Assembly: GCA_965644315.1 (NCBI GenBank)
Contig: CBFFRQ010000067.1
Span: 310,001 to 374,000 of the forward strand
Direction: 5' to 3'
DNA from: Caecitellus pseudoparvulus
Taxonomy: Eukaryota; Bigyra: Bicosoecida
Length of the DNA: 64,000 bases
Under the pieces are notes generated by a model. That model was not told the origin of the DNA and did no database searches. It saw only the letters and a program-made list of their open reading frames with translations. A program made the position numbers and the translations under genes. Every line of letters begins with the position of its first letter. The stretch's first letter is position 1. Shown here piece after piece: positions 30,516 to 40,607 of the stretch.

Positions 30516-31900
30516 GACGTCAAATATGCTGCCTGTGGGCGTCAGGGAGCAGAGGGGTGCCAATTGCGTTGTGGGCAGCACTTGTCACAACTCGCGTTGC
30601 GCTTACCAATTTCCGCTGCCTCGCACAAGCCACGCCAGCCGCCAGCGCTGCTCGCTGCGCGCTCAATGCAGCTCAGTGCAGCCACTGATCGAGCTTTGGT
30701 GCTTTGTTCTTCACCATAGAAATGTCTATGGCGTGGGGAATTTGCTCCGACCTCGCTTCTGCTGCACTTCGCTCCAGTGGACTGCCTGAACGCAGCTCGT
30801 GCCCTCTCAACTCGCCCAGACCCTGTCGCCCAATCCAGCGGCAGGTTTGATCCCTTGGGCTTCCGCATAGACTCCTCTCTCATATTCCCCGTCATGAAAC
30901 CCACTTCGAACACTGTGGAAGGCAAGGCTGCTCCTTCAGTCTGTCGATCGTGTGTGAGGCGAAAGCCTGTACCATCCACTCCAAGCCCAACAACAGCATG
31001 GAGCGCAGGATGCCTGGGTTCAAACGATTGCTGTACACTCATCCTGGAGCAAAGGAATACCCCAGCATGGCCAGCTGGTGTCCGGAGCTAGCCTCGGTTT
31101 ACATCACCTGGACCCTTACCGCCAGGCTCTCATGCTACGATGCCGAGACGTGGTACCTGCTCCCCACACCACCCCAGGCTCCAGCAACGCGCCAGCAGCC
31201 CTGGTGGCGCGTCGGTCCTCCTGTGCACTGGGCAGTGTCTGCAGTCTGGTGTGTCCTTCACCGGTGTCCGATTCGCAGTCGTCGCAGACCACCCTGCGAG
31301 CTGGGCGCCGCTGCAAGACCTGTGCGACGATTGATGGCACAGCACCTTTTGAAAGTGCACAACTGAGCAGTGTTGGTCCGTACATCCAGTTCACACGCTG
31401 CGTTGATGCTGGCCTCGTCTGAGCACTGCCGAGACCGATGCTGGATTCATTGGAGTCTTTGCCCACACAGTGGATCTGACAGTCCAGAGAGCCGCCTGGA
31501 CCCCACACGGGAGGCAGGGACCAAACAAAGGCAAGTACGGCCAGCAAGGTGCGTATGCTGCTGGACAGGATGGTAGAATGGCGAATCGGATGAAATCGTT
31601 ACCACACCTAGGCACTGCAAGTGGCGTGGATGCAGCGGAATGTACTGCAGTGCACTCAGAAACGGAAGAACAAATCCAAAGGCTCGGTGTGACCTCATGT
31701 AGGCCAGCTCTGGCTTGCGTTCGTGAGCATTCCTGCGTGGTAGGTGATTGACTGCGGTGGTGTTTGGCGTGCAAAATCCGCAGCTGCCACGATCATTGCC
31801 CTCGCCGTTGCACAGCTGATTTCGCAGTTTTATCCCGGGCCACGAGGGGTATCAGACTTCCAAAGTAACGGCACATTGTCTCTGCACCTTGCTTTGCGCC
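30516..31900. other. Longest stretch without a confident gene
   Basis: This 1.4-kb interval lies between the starts of the Sel1 gene (-) and the SERF gene (+). It must contain both promoters. A TGACGTCA palindrome (CRE/bZIP-type) overlaps the Sel1 start codon at 30515-30522, and CAATTTCCGCT lies about 90 bp upstream. Several frames of 60-140 codons occur at 30,780-31,550 on both strands. Most begin with GTG or TTG, none matches a family I know, and I could not join them with consensus introns. A small unrecognised gene here is possible. Confidence 0.35.
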
Positions 31901-32335
31901 ATGTCTCGCGGAAACCAGCGTGAGTGGCAGTGCTTCTTTGGGCGTGCTGTGGAGGAAACGCCGATGACGTTGGCTGCATTGCTGCACGACGACGCTGCCA
32001 GTAAGTTCGTGCTCTCGCATTTGCACAGGTGACGTGGATCGAGCACGCGCTCAGAAGCGCGCTGCCAAGGCTGGCAAGAAGAAGGGCTCTTCCGGGACAG
32101 CTGGCTCTGCGTTGGGCGTGGCGGCTCGCAACGCAACGTGAGTGCAGTGACACGGCTGCTGGCCCCTCCATCCCTCCACTCGCTCCACTGTACACTCCAC
32201 AGGGACGCCGAGCGCCTGGCCGCTAAGATCGCTGCCAAGAAGGCTGCCAAGGCGGGCGGCGGCACTGCAGCGGCGGCTGCTGCTGGAGGCGGTGGCGCAA
32301 AGCGATCAGGCGGCGCCAAGGCGTCCAAGAAGTGA
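31901..32335 (+). CDS. SERF-family small basic protein (4F5)
   Basis: Exons are 31901-31919, 32029-32137 and 32203-32335 with two GTGAGTG donors; phase is kept. The product is 86 residues. It begins MSRGNQRDVDRARAQKRAAK and continues with TDAERLAAKIAAKKAAK, the two hallmarks of the SERF/4F5 family (small EDRK-rich factors). Human SERF2 and yeast relatives are highly charged, disordered proteins that modify protein aggregation. The Ala/Gly-rich tail ending RSGGAKASKK is an extension relative to the usual family. That last stretch and the stop codon are the first unit of the 54-bp tandem array described separately. Expression and function of the extended tail are unknown. Confidence 0.9.
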
Positions 32336-32637
32336 CCACCTCAATGCACCTTGCAGCGAGCAGGCGGCGCCAAGGCGTCCAAGAAGTGACCACCTCAATG
32401 CACCTTGCAGCGATCAGGCGGCGCCAAGGCGTCCAAGAAGTGACCACCTCAATGCACCTTGCAGCGATCAGGCGGCGCCAAGGCGTCCAAGAAGTGACCA
32501 CCTCAATGCACCTTGCAGCGATCAGGCGGCGCCAAGGCGTCCAAGAAGTGACCACCCCAATGCACCTTGCAGCGATCAGGCGGCGCCAAGGCGTCCAAGA
32601 AGTGACCACCTCAATGCACCTTGCAGCGGTCAGGTGG
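32304..32637 (+). repeat. 54-bp tandem repeat carrying the SERF stop codon
   Basis: Six full units start at 32304, 32358, 32412, 32466, 32520 and 32574, with a short partial seventh at 32628. Each unit contains the last SERF codons (SGGAKASKK), the TGA stop and about 20 bp of 3' sequence (ACCACCTCAATGCACCTTGC). Only three substitutions between units are obvious by eye (GATC to GAGC, CCTC to CCCC, and GATC to GGTC at the seventh). Because 54 is divisible by three, every unit repeats the same in-frame stop. It lies between the convergent SERF and Sip5-like genes and ends about 30 bp before the latter's stop. Confidence 0.95.
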
Positions 32638-32667
32638 CGAGTGGGGCCTGTCCACCTGGTGCGCCTT

Positions 32668-34220
32668 GCTCAGTCGGAGTCGCTGTTGAAGTGCAGGAGG
32701 TCGAAGGGACTGCCTTCGCGGCTGGAGCGGCGGCGGGGGGCGCCATGTGCGGACTCCTGGGGGGCCTGGGGCGTGATGGAGGGGCTTCCACCCCCCCCTC
32801 CTGCCGCAGCCGCCACTGCAGGGGTGTGGGGGCCGCTGTGTGACCCCGTGTGGGGGGAGTCCTGCGCTCCACTGGCCAGGTCCCGGGCATGCTGCAGGAG
32901 GCTGAGGAGGCCACTGTGCAGCTCGTGGGCGGACTGCTGCGAGGGCGCCGACTCCCCGGCATCTTCCAGGCTGGCTCGCATGGCCTGCAGCAGCATGAGG
33001 CGCTCCATGAGGTCCAGGTCCGCCTCAGAGGGGCCGGGGGAGGGGGTAGAGGGGGGGGGTCCTGCGCCCCATCGCCGCCCCCTGCCCCGACCAGCAGCAG
33101 GGCCCAGGTCCTCGCCACGGGCGTTGTGGCGCCGGCGTGGGGTGGACCGTGCGGCGTGCCTGAGCCCCCTTTCACCCCCCCCCCACCGCCTGCTTTGGGG
33201 GGGTGATCGCTCGGCTGACAGGGAGGCACTGCGGTCTCGTTTGGCAGCCTCCAGCTGGGCAGACAGCATGTCTGCCGTCTGTGCCGCCACCATGGCCTCC
33301 AGTTGCTGGCGCTGGGCGACGCTGGCTGTGGCGACGGGCTCTGGACTGGCTGCTGCGCTGCTGGCTCCAGTGGCGGCCGGCGCGACGGCTGCCTTGCTCT
33401 TGGCTGCTGCCTGGGCTCGGAGCACGCCGGCACAGTGCTTGGAGCAGTCCTCTGAGCAGGTCACCTTGAATGCGTCGCGTGTGCAGTAGGGGCAACTGCG
33501 GGGGGAGGTGTGACCAGGGCAGTTCGCCGACATGAAGGCCAGCGAAGTGCCAGTCGCGTCACTCACGGCTTGTCACAGGCGGGGGTTTGGACGAAGAGGA
33601 AGCACTCGGAGCAGAGGGGCTGGGAGCAGCATGATGTGGAATTGATGGGTCCAGCATACTCGTGGAAACACACGGGGCACTGCGGTGCGTGGGAGAGGAA
33701 GCGGGCGTGGGAAGGGCAGTGCAGCTGCGGCTTCTGAGTCCGAGTGCGGAGCTGCCGCGGAGCGAGACAGGGCGAGGGCAACGCGCACCTCGGTGACGAC
33801 GACGCCCTCAGGTGCACAGTCCTCTGCCAGAGGTGGCCAGCGTGGGGCCAGGGAGCCTGGGCGGGCGGAGCGTGCCAGAGAAGCACCGTGATGTTGAGCG
33901 TCGTGAAGGTCGGCGCAGCACTTTCGCAGAGCAGGGGGCGAGGGGGTGGTTTGAGACGCCGGGCGAAGTCAGGACGCACCTTCCAGGACGCGCTGTCGAA
34001 TGGTGGACGCAGGGAAGTTGGGCTTGCCAGGGTACACGCCGTTGTTGCCAAGAAACTGCTCCAGCGGCGAGGGAGGCTTGCTGTGCACCGGCGCTGCAGC
34101 AGGCGGCTGATGGGAAACGCCAACGTGTGAGCTTTTGACAGGGCCTTCCCTGGGGGGCGTGCGCCCCGTCTGCACGTGGCTTGTGGACCCTGATCGGGCC
34201 TTGGAGCTCTTGCCGCCCAT
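32668..34220 (-). CDS. Sip5/DA2-like RING-type E3, putatively myristoylated
   Basis: Exons on the minus strand are 34220-33980, 33856-33789, 33679-33567 and 33495 to the stop at about 32670; phases agree across all three introns. The product is about 415 residues. It starts MGGKSSKARSG, an N-myristoylation signal also seen as MGN- in Sip5 and plant DA2/GW2. Then come GVYPGKPNF and IRQRVLEGSLAPRWPP, the conserved pre-RING segment. The zinc-binding region has CPVCFHEYAGPINSTSCC, PLCSECFLF and, across the last intron, CDKPCPYC. It is most similar to the Sip5/DA2 family, in which plant DA2/GW2 are ubiquitin ligases. The C-terminal half is Ala/Ser/Pro-rich and disordered, ending in acidic NSDSD. 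The membrane attachment is inferred from the N-terminus only. Confidence 0.8.
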
Positions 34221-34479
34221 GGGGTGGTGTTGCTATGCCGGCAGGGCCACTGGCGTGGCGAGGTCAGCTCGCGTTGAGTGAAACGCAAGTGACGGGATGC
34301 TTCACCACGGCGCCTCGCAGAGTGACACACGTGCTAGGCAATGGCTACAAGCAAGGCTAAAACCTGGCACTCAATCCGCGTGTTGTTGCAGTCATGCGTG
34401 ATCTGGCTGCCCGTCGCAAGTGCATTGTCGCTGCGGCAGGGGCACGGAGCGGATTCCGTGCTGGGGCTACCTTGGGGGC
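34221..34479. other. Spacer between tandem minus-strand genes
   Basis: This 259-bp interval lies downstream of NDP kinase and upstream of the Sip5-like gene. I see no gene. It should hold the Sip5-like promoter and the NDK 3' end. Confidence 0.35.
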
Positions 34480-35260
34480 TTACTCAGACACCCAGGCGGC
34501 GGCGCAGGAGGTCCAGGTCTTGGTCTCGCCGCCGAACCACAGGTCGATCTCCTTCTTGGCGTTCTCCACGGTGTCGCTGTGAAAGGCGGCCAGGCAGCAG
34601 GGCAGGTGTATCCGCGACGCTTCGGGCCAACGCTTGACCCAGCGCGCTGCGCTGCCGCCGGCTCACTCACCTGCCGTGGCAGACGTTGCGGCCAACCTCG
34701 ATGCAGAGGTCACCACGGATGGTGCCGGGGGCAGAGTCGGCGGGGTTGGTGGCGCCCAGCAGGACACGGCCGGTCTTCACGGCGCCCTTGCCCTCCCACA
34801 CCATGCAGCAGACGGGGCCAGACAGGATGTACTCCACCAGGCCGGCGAAGAAGGGCTTGGAGGACAGGTCAGCGTAGTGCTTCTCCACCAGCTCCTTGCT
34901 GGGGGTCTCCAGCTTCAGGGCGACCAGCTTGAAGCCCTGTGTCGAGCGGCGCGGTGTGGTGCAGTGCCGCAGGGCATTGCGCACAAGCCCCGCAGCTGCG
35001 GCGCGGCCCCGCCACGCACCTTCTTCTCGAAGCGGCCGATGATCTCACCTGGGAAAGGGGGAGGGGGTGGAGGTGACCGCGTGCGGCGGCGCGGCCAGGG
35101 CGGCTCCGCAAGCGTGCAGCGGCAGTGTCACCGCGCCAGCTGTTCGTGCAGGGCGAGCAGGCCAGCGCAGAAACACGCTCCACGCACCGACGAGGCCACG
35201 CTGGACGCCATCGGGCTTGATCATGATGTAGGTCTGCTCGGCAGAGGCGGCGGCAGCCAT
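34480..35260 (-). CDS. Nucleoside diphosphate kinase
   Basis: The enzyme transfers phosphate from ATP to nucleoside diphosphates through a phosphohistidine. Exons on the minus strand are 35260-35188, 35048-35020, 34936-34671 and 34576-34480. All phases match, giving 154 residues, the normal family length. Visible motifs are [59 protein letters not shown] with the catalytic His at about 121, and the ending WVSE. The second exon is only 29 nt. The group I length and complete active site indicate a functional enzyme. There is no transit peptide, so it should be cytosolic or nuclear. Confidence 0.97.
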
Positions 35261-35677
35261 GGTGACGAGTTGGGGGATCTGTGGTGGCGAGGGCGGTGCA
35301 GCGGAAAGTAACCCGATGAGCGGCTGTGGCGTGCGGGGAGGCTGGGAGGCTCACGTGGGGAGAAGGGCAGAAGAGGTGCCGGGGGCGGACGGTGCGGGGT
35401 GGATGCGAGTATGTGTGAAGTTTGTGGAGAGTGGCGGGCGCGGGCCACTGCAGCACGCGCCGTCGACTGCACAGGGAAGGGTGTGGGCCGATTTCCGCAC
35501 GGACGGCAACGCAGGCGACTGGGCTCCACAGTGCCCCGTGCCGGCACAAAACAAACAACACCTCAGACTCTTCCCGAAATTGTCCGACACTCACTGCTTC
35601 CAAATTCACACGTTCACCCCGCTCGGTTGCGGATCTCTGCTTCCGGAAACGTGCGTCGGGAAGCCAGCTCTGCGCAC
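35261..35677. promoter_or_regulatory. Divergent promoter region, NDP kinase / CCT protein
   Basis: This 417-bp head-to-head interval includes a frame open into the CCT gene from 35411 (ATG at 35411, MCEVCGEW). If translation began there the CCT protein would be about 90 residues longer. I treat it as 5' UTR because the segment has mixed composition and no recognisable domain. Confidence 0.35.
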
Positions 35678-36999
35678 ATGGCACACCCACTACAAGGTTG
35701 GGGCGCTCCCCAAGGCGTGGCGGCGCCGGTGCCGGCCTTCTTCGGAGCTCCCTACGGTACCATGCAGGGGGCGCGCAGCATGCCCATGCAGCCCGTGTGG
35801 CAGCAGGCCCAGCGCCGGCACTCGCATTACCCGCTCATGGCCACGCATGCGCCGGGAGCCGTGTCAGGACACGTTCCCAGCGTCAGCATGCCACCTCACG
35901 GGCCGGGCCAGGGCGTGCCCAAGAGCACGGTGGACACGGCCGTGCAGTCGTTGGACTGCCTTGCCGAGGCAGCGGCTCTGCAGCTCCGCTCCCTGAAGAG
36001 CTCTGCGGGTGGAGTGGAGGCGGCAGCTGCACTGCACCACGCGCCAGCACAAGCACATCAGCTGCCGACGTGGGCGCAGACGAGCAGGGCACGGGCTGGG
36101 CAGACGCCGTCTCCCCCTTCTCGACCTGGCTTCGTGCCGCCCCCCTCCCCCATCACCATGCCCATGTCCCAGGTGTGTGCGAGGCGGCGGCAGTTGCCTT
36201 GTGACGTCGGCCGCGTCACCTCACCCACGCCGCCGATCACAGAGCCAGCCCACCCCGGCGCTGGAGCACAAAAAGTCACCCAGCACTGTGTCAGCTCCAG
36301 GCCCTTCAATCAACGGTGTGCAGCTGGTGCGTAGCGCGCAGGGCAGGCGGGCGGCGCAAGTATCCATCGGCGGCTTTGCGGGTTTCTCCGTTTCTTTCCG
36401 CTTCTCGCAAACGTTGCCGAGACGCTGTCCGCACACTCAGCACGCGCCACACGCCGCCCCCGCGCCCGCACACAGCAACCTGCCGCCGAACGACATGCGG
36501 GGGTGATGGCATTCTACCAGCGGGCGTCCTCCGCCCCCCACCACACCGGCAAGTGCGTGCTCGGCAACCTGCGGCTTCGCTTCCGCTGCCAACTTCTCCG
36601 CTGCACACTGCCATCAACTGCACGCCACTGCACTCGCCGGCTCCTCCCTCGCACAGAGTGGGGGATTTCTCGCCCGTGCAACGCAAGGAGCTGCTGCAGA
36701 AGTTCTACAAGCGCCGCCGAGGGCGGGTGTGGAAGAAGAAAGTCCGGTGCGTTCCGCCGCTTTCCCGCACTTGCACGTGGCAGCAGCGCTGTTCAGCTGA
36801 TCACCTCACGCCCCCCACGTGCCTCGCTTCCCACAGGTATGCCTGCAGGAAAACCCTTGCGAATGGCCGTCTGCGCATCAAGGGGCGCTTTGTCAAGGAA
36901 GGCTCCCCCGAGGAGGTCCAGTACCGCAAGCAGCAAGCGGAAGCTGCCGCTGAGCGAGCTGGGCGTATTTCCGCGCTCAATGCGCCGGTCGTGCTGTGA
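35678..36999 (+). CDS. CCT-domain protein (CONSTANS/TOC1-type motif)
   Basis: Exons inferred from phase and consensus are 35678-36172, 36243-36326, 36476-36552, 36657-36746 and 36837-36999, giving 302 residues. The middle exon (36476-36552) is the least certain. The C-terminal CCT motif is clear: RKELLQKFYKRRRGRVW then KKKVRYACRKTLANGRLRIK and GRFVK at about residues 227-270. CCT motifs bind DNA with NF-Y-like partners and act in light, clock and flowering regulation in plants. They occur in algae of several lineages. No B-box, response-regulator or GATA domain is present. The N-terminal part is Pro/Gln/His/Met-rich and disordered. This gene is the best pointer to an algal or alga-derived host, though that is inference. 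Confidence 0.85.
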
Positions 37000-37133
37000 G
37001 GCGGCAGCCACACACGCGCCAGCGCGCACCCCAGCCCCCCCCTCCACGTTCCAAACCATGCATGTTTACCCCTGTGCCGTCCCGTCGGCTGTGTGCCAAC
37101 CTGAAATGCAGTGCATTCACATTCAAGACACCC

Positions 37134-38458
37134 TCAGCTGAACTGCGCAGCGAGGGCTGGCAGCAGTCCACCCGACACAGCTGTCCAGCCCATGCCGTCT
37201 TCCAACCCCTCCAGCCACGCGACGGCTCTCGCTGCCCCGCCGTCCTCGTCCCCCAGGTGCACACTGGAGATGCGAGTCGTGCCGTGCAGCAACAGCCGCT
37301 GCACTGCGCCGGGCGTTTCCATGGACAGCCGCTCGCCCCTTGACTCGGCGCTCTGCAACGCTGCCGCAGTCTGACGCGACACGTGCAGCGCGAAGGCCCT
37401 GCCTAGCAGAGCAGTGGGGGCTGGCAGGCCCCGTGAGTCGGCAGTGCAGTCCAGGTGGGCCGCCGCCACTTGCAGCAGCCCCACCATGGCTGGGTTCCAC
37501 GCGGCGTCGCCGAGGCCGGGCGTGTTGGAAACGTCCACCCACACACACATGCGAGGCGCCGTGGCGTGCACAGCTGCGACGCCAGCCTGGAACGCCTTCA
37601 GACAAGGCAACACCGAAGGCATGCTTTTGGCATCCACAGGCACCACCAGTGTCACGCCGCCCTTCTGCAGGCTCAGCGCTGAGAGGCGGTGCAGCACTGG
37701 CGCGTGCGTTTCCAGCGTGGCCACGGCGAACGCAGCAGCCTGCTCCTCCGCTTCCGTGGGCTCTGGCTCGTCGGACGGCGGGTCATCCCGGGTCATGCTG
37801 GAGAAGGCCAGGAACAGGATGACCAGCACCAAGAAGGCGTTGTGTGGCACGCCCACGACGGCCCACGCCACCTCGCGCAGACTGGCCAGGATGGCGTCTG
37901 GCGTGTCCCACCGCATGCCACCGCCCGCCTGCTTCCTCTCCGGCGCCTGCTCGCCCACCCACTCGTACTGGGGCACGTCTTCGTACACGATGCGGCTGTA
38001 CAGGCGCCCATACGCGTCCCGGAACATCATGCGGCGGGCCACACGCCGGTACACTACGCGGTAGCCAGGCGGCGGCCGGTGCACTCTGTGACCACGACCA
38101 TGACCACGCGAGTCTCCGCCCCGCAACTCTGCGTCGTACTTGCGACGCTCATCAGCATCGCTCAGCACCTGGTGAGCGGCGCTGATCTCGATGAACCGCT
38201 CCTGCGCATCGGCCTCCGTGCTCTGCGCAGCGGAAATTGAACCAGGCCCTGCGACGCCTGCACGGCAGGCTGCACGACGCAGTGGGGACGCACTTTGTCT
38301 GGGTGGTACTTGCGGGCCAGCTTCTTGTACGCCCTGCGCACGTCCTCCGTCGTCGCCGAAGGCGTCAGGCCCAGCACTTCGTAGTGCGAGGCGCTGTTTC
38401 CAAGCACCGGCAGGGACAGCGCCAAGGCCACGCTCGCAAGGACTGCCCACCGAGCCAT
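37134..38458 (-). CDS. ER membrane DnaJ (J-domain + thioredoxin-like)
   Basis: Exons on the minus strand are 38458-38294 and 38222-37134 (417 residues). The 71-nt intron falls directly after HPDK. Residues 1-20 form a signal peptide (MARWAVLASVALALSLPVLG). The J domain follows: HYEVLGLTPSATTEDVRRAY, KYHPDK, then FIEISAAHQVLSDADERRKY. A membrane segment (AFLVLVILFLAFSSM) lies at about 180-200. The C-terminal ~200 residues contain TLVVPVDAKSMPSVLPCLKAF and other strand-helix patterns that could be a thioredoxin-like fold without a CxxC site, similar in plan to DNAJC16. The predicted role is as an Hsp70/BiP co-chaperone. Topology would place the J domain in the ER lumen. The domain after the membrane segment is tentative. 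Confidence 0.85.
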
Positions 38459-38598
38459 GCCGGCACACTCCCGCAGCGCACTACCACCGCCAAGGCGTTC
38501 ACAGCACGTATCCCCTTTCATCACACCACCCACACTGGCTTGCCTTCATCAGGTGCATTGTGCCGTGTGGGGCGGTGTGTTGCTTGCCGAGCTCACCT

Positions 38599-40164
38599 TC
38601 ACGCCTCAGACGTGTGTGCAGGCAGCACGACGCCGCGGCACTCGCCAAAGCCCACGCGCAGGCCGTCCTTCTCGCAGTGCCCCTTGATGATGACCTCGTC
38701 GCCGTCTGCCAGGAACTTGCGCTCCACGCCTTCCGTCAACTGCACTGGCTTCGAGCCCTTCCACGACAGCTCCAGCATGCTGCCGAAGCTGTCGGGCGTG
38801 GTGCCGGAGATGGTGCCACTGCCGTAGCAGTCGCCGGGCTGCATGTTGCACCCCGTCACGGTGTGGTGCACCAGCTGCTGCTTCACGTTCCAGTACATGT
38901 GTGTGTAGTTGGAGCGGGAGACGACGTACCCATCCGCCTCCTTGCTGTCTGCCGGCTTGATGGCCACGGTGAGCTTGACGTCGTAGGAGGAGTAGGTGGG
39001 GTCACGCAGGTACGGCAGGGGTTCGGGGTCGGTCTGTGACCCCGCCGAGGTGGGTGCACGGAACGCCTCCAGCGCATCCAGCGTGACCACCCAGGGGGAG
39101 ATGGTGGTGGCGACGTTCTTGGCGGTGAAGGGGCCCAGGGGCACGTACTCCCACTTCTGGATGTCCCGCGCAGACCAGTCGTTCATGAGCACCAGGCCGA
39201 AGATGTGCTGCTCCGCGTCCGCCATGGGGATGGGGTCGCCCAGCTTGTTCCCGGGGCCCACGAAGGCACCCATCTCCAACTCGAAGTCGAACAGGCGGCA
39301 GGGGCCGAAGACGCTGCCTGCCTTGGGGTCCGTGGCGTCCTTCTGCAGCTGGCCACGGGGACGGCGCACAGCTGTGCCGGAGGTGACGATGCTGCTGGCA
39401 CGGCCGTGGTAGCCGACTGGCAAGTGCAGCCAGTTCGGTTGCAGGGCGTTGTCAGCGCCGCGGAACATGGTGCCGACGTTGGTGGCGTGCTCCCGAGACG
39501 AGTAGAAGTCCGTGTAGTCGCCGATGGTGGCGGGCAGGTGCATGGTGACGGTGGACAGCTCGTGCATGACCGCCGCTTGCAGTGACGCGTCGCTTTGCAG
39601 GGCCGGGTTGGAGCCGGAGAAGAGGGCCTGCAGGCGCTCACGGGCATCGCGCCAGGCGCCGCGCCCTGCTGCCATGAATGCGTTCAGGGTGGTCTGCGGC
39701 GAGGGGTGCGCGACGTGCCGTGATGCGAAGCACGGCGTGTTGATCTCCAACACCTGCGGAAGTTGACCTCCGCCGCACGCCTCGCGCGGCACGCACCTCG
39801 GCCAGCGTGTCCGCGTACACAGCATCGAAGTGCCCAGCCTTGGCCAGAGCCTTCAGGTCCACAGCCTGTGCAGGGGCGCGCAGGGGGGCCGCCGTGAGGT
39901 CGTGACGGCACAGCAGTGGCGCGCTGTTCTCTGGCTGCGGGTAGCATCAGTGCCAGCTCAGGCACAGCCACTCACCTTGGTGCCGATGGCCGTGCCGATG
40001 CGGGGCCCGTCGCCGCCCTCCGGCGTGAACACGCCAAAGGGGATGTTGTGGATGGTCCAGTCGCAGTCAGCGGGCATGTCCACCCAGGTGGTTAGGGCGC
40101 TGCCGCCGCTTGCTGTAGCTGCCATGTCGATGCGAGCTTTCTTGGCTGGGCTTTCAGCTGCCAT
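38599..40164 (-). CDS. FAH: Fumarylacetoacetase
   Basis: This is the last enzyme of tyrosine catabolism, cleaving fumarylacetoacetate to fumarate and acetoacetate. Exons on the minus strand are 40164-39976, 39934-39797 and 39753-38599, giving 493 residues. The family signature is extensive: [76 protein letters not shown] and [20 protein letters not shown]. The Glu/Asp/His/Lys/Arg residues around the metal site are present. The two introns are only 41 and 43 nt; reading through the first meets a TGA. Residues 1-30 (SPAKKARID region) are extra compared with animal enzymes of about 420 residues. The ATG at 40164 is the first in frame. It is divergent from the MAPKKK-like gene. Confidence 0.95.
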
Positions 40165-40607
40165 TGGGTGAGTCCCAACGAGCACAGGGAATGCAGGGGC
40201 GGACGCAAGGCAGGCGAGCACGAGGTGGGGTCTCGGATCTTGGCGCAGTGCAGGGAAAGTGGCCGGCGAGGCGGCTTTGAGCAGCTTGCTCTCTGGGCCG
40301 AATTCCGCAGACGTAGCTGGGCAGCCCGCCTGCCGTCATCGAGGCGTGTGAATCACAGTGCCGTTGCGGGCAAAATAAATGCAGGCGCTGTCTGTGGCGC
40401 CCATGCAAGCTGCTCACCCCTGCTGTGTGCCGCCCCTCGACCTCCGCTGTTGTGAAGGAATGCCTGGACAACCCAACTGCACAACCAGCAACGGAAGGCC
40501 ACGTCGCAACGCTGCCCTGAAGCCGCCTGCGGTGCACAGCAGGCCCACCCAGTAAGGGTAGTGCCCTTCCCACTTGCTACTGCAGTGACCCACGCGAGAG
40601 CTGCAGC
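40165..40607. promoter_or_regulatory. Divergent promoter region, FAH / MAPKKK-like
   Basis: This 443-bp head-to-head interval contains an A/T-rich spot (GCAAAATAAATGCAGG at about 40370). There is no gene; promoter function is inferred. Confidence 0.4.

Noticed and set aside
31078-31422. 114-codon plus-strand frame in the 30.5-31.9 kb gap
   Set aside because: It starts with GTG, no acceptable upstream exon was found, and the translation matches no known family.
31116-31547. 143-codon minus-strand frame with a signal-peptide-like start
   Set aside because: Its start codon is TTG and no ATG-bearing exon could be joined to it. The hydrophobic start may be chance.
32304-32637. Six 54-bp direct repeats as a CRISPR-like array
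   Set aside because: Units are contiguous with no unique spacers, and they derive from the 3' end of a eukaryotic gene.
32332-33489. 385-codon plus-strand frame across the 54-bp repeat and opposite the Sip5-like gene
   Set aside because: Its start lies in the repeat after the SERF stop and most of it is antisense to the disordered tail of the E3 gene. There is no independent support.
35411-35677. N-terminal extension of the CCT protein (MCEVCGEW...)
   Set aside because: In frame, but composition and lack of a domain suggest 5' UTR. Kept only as an alternative start.
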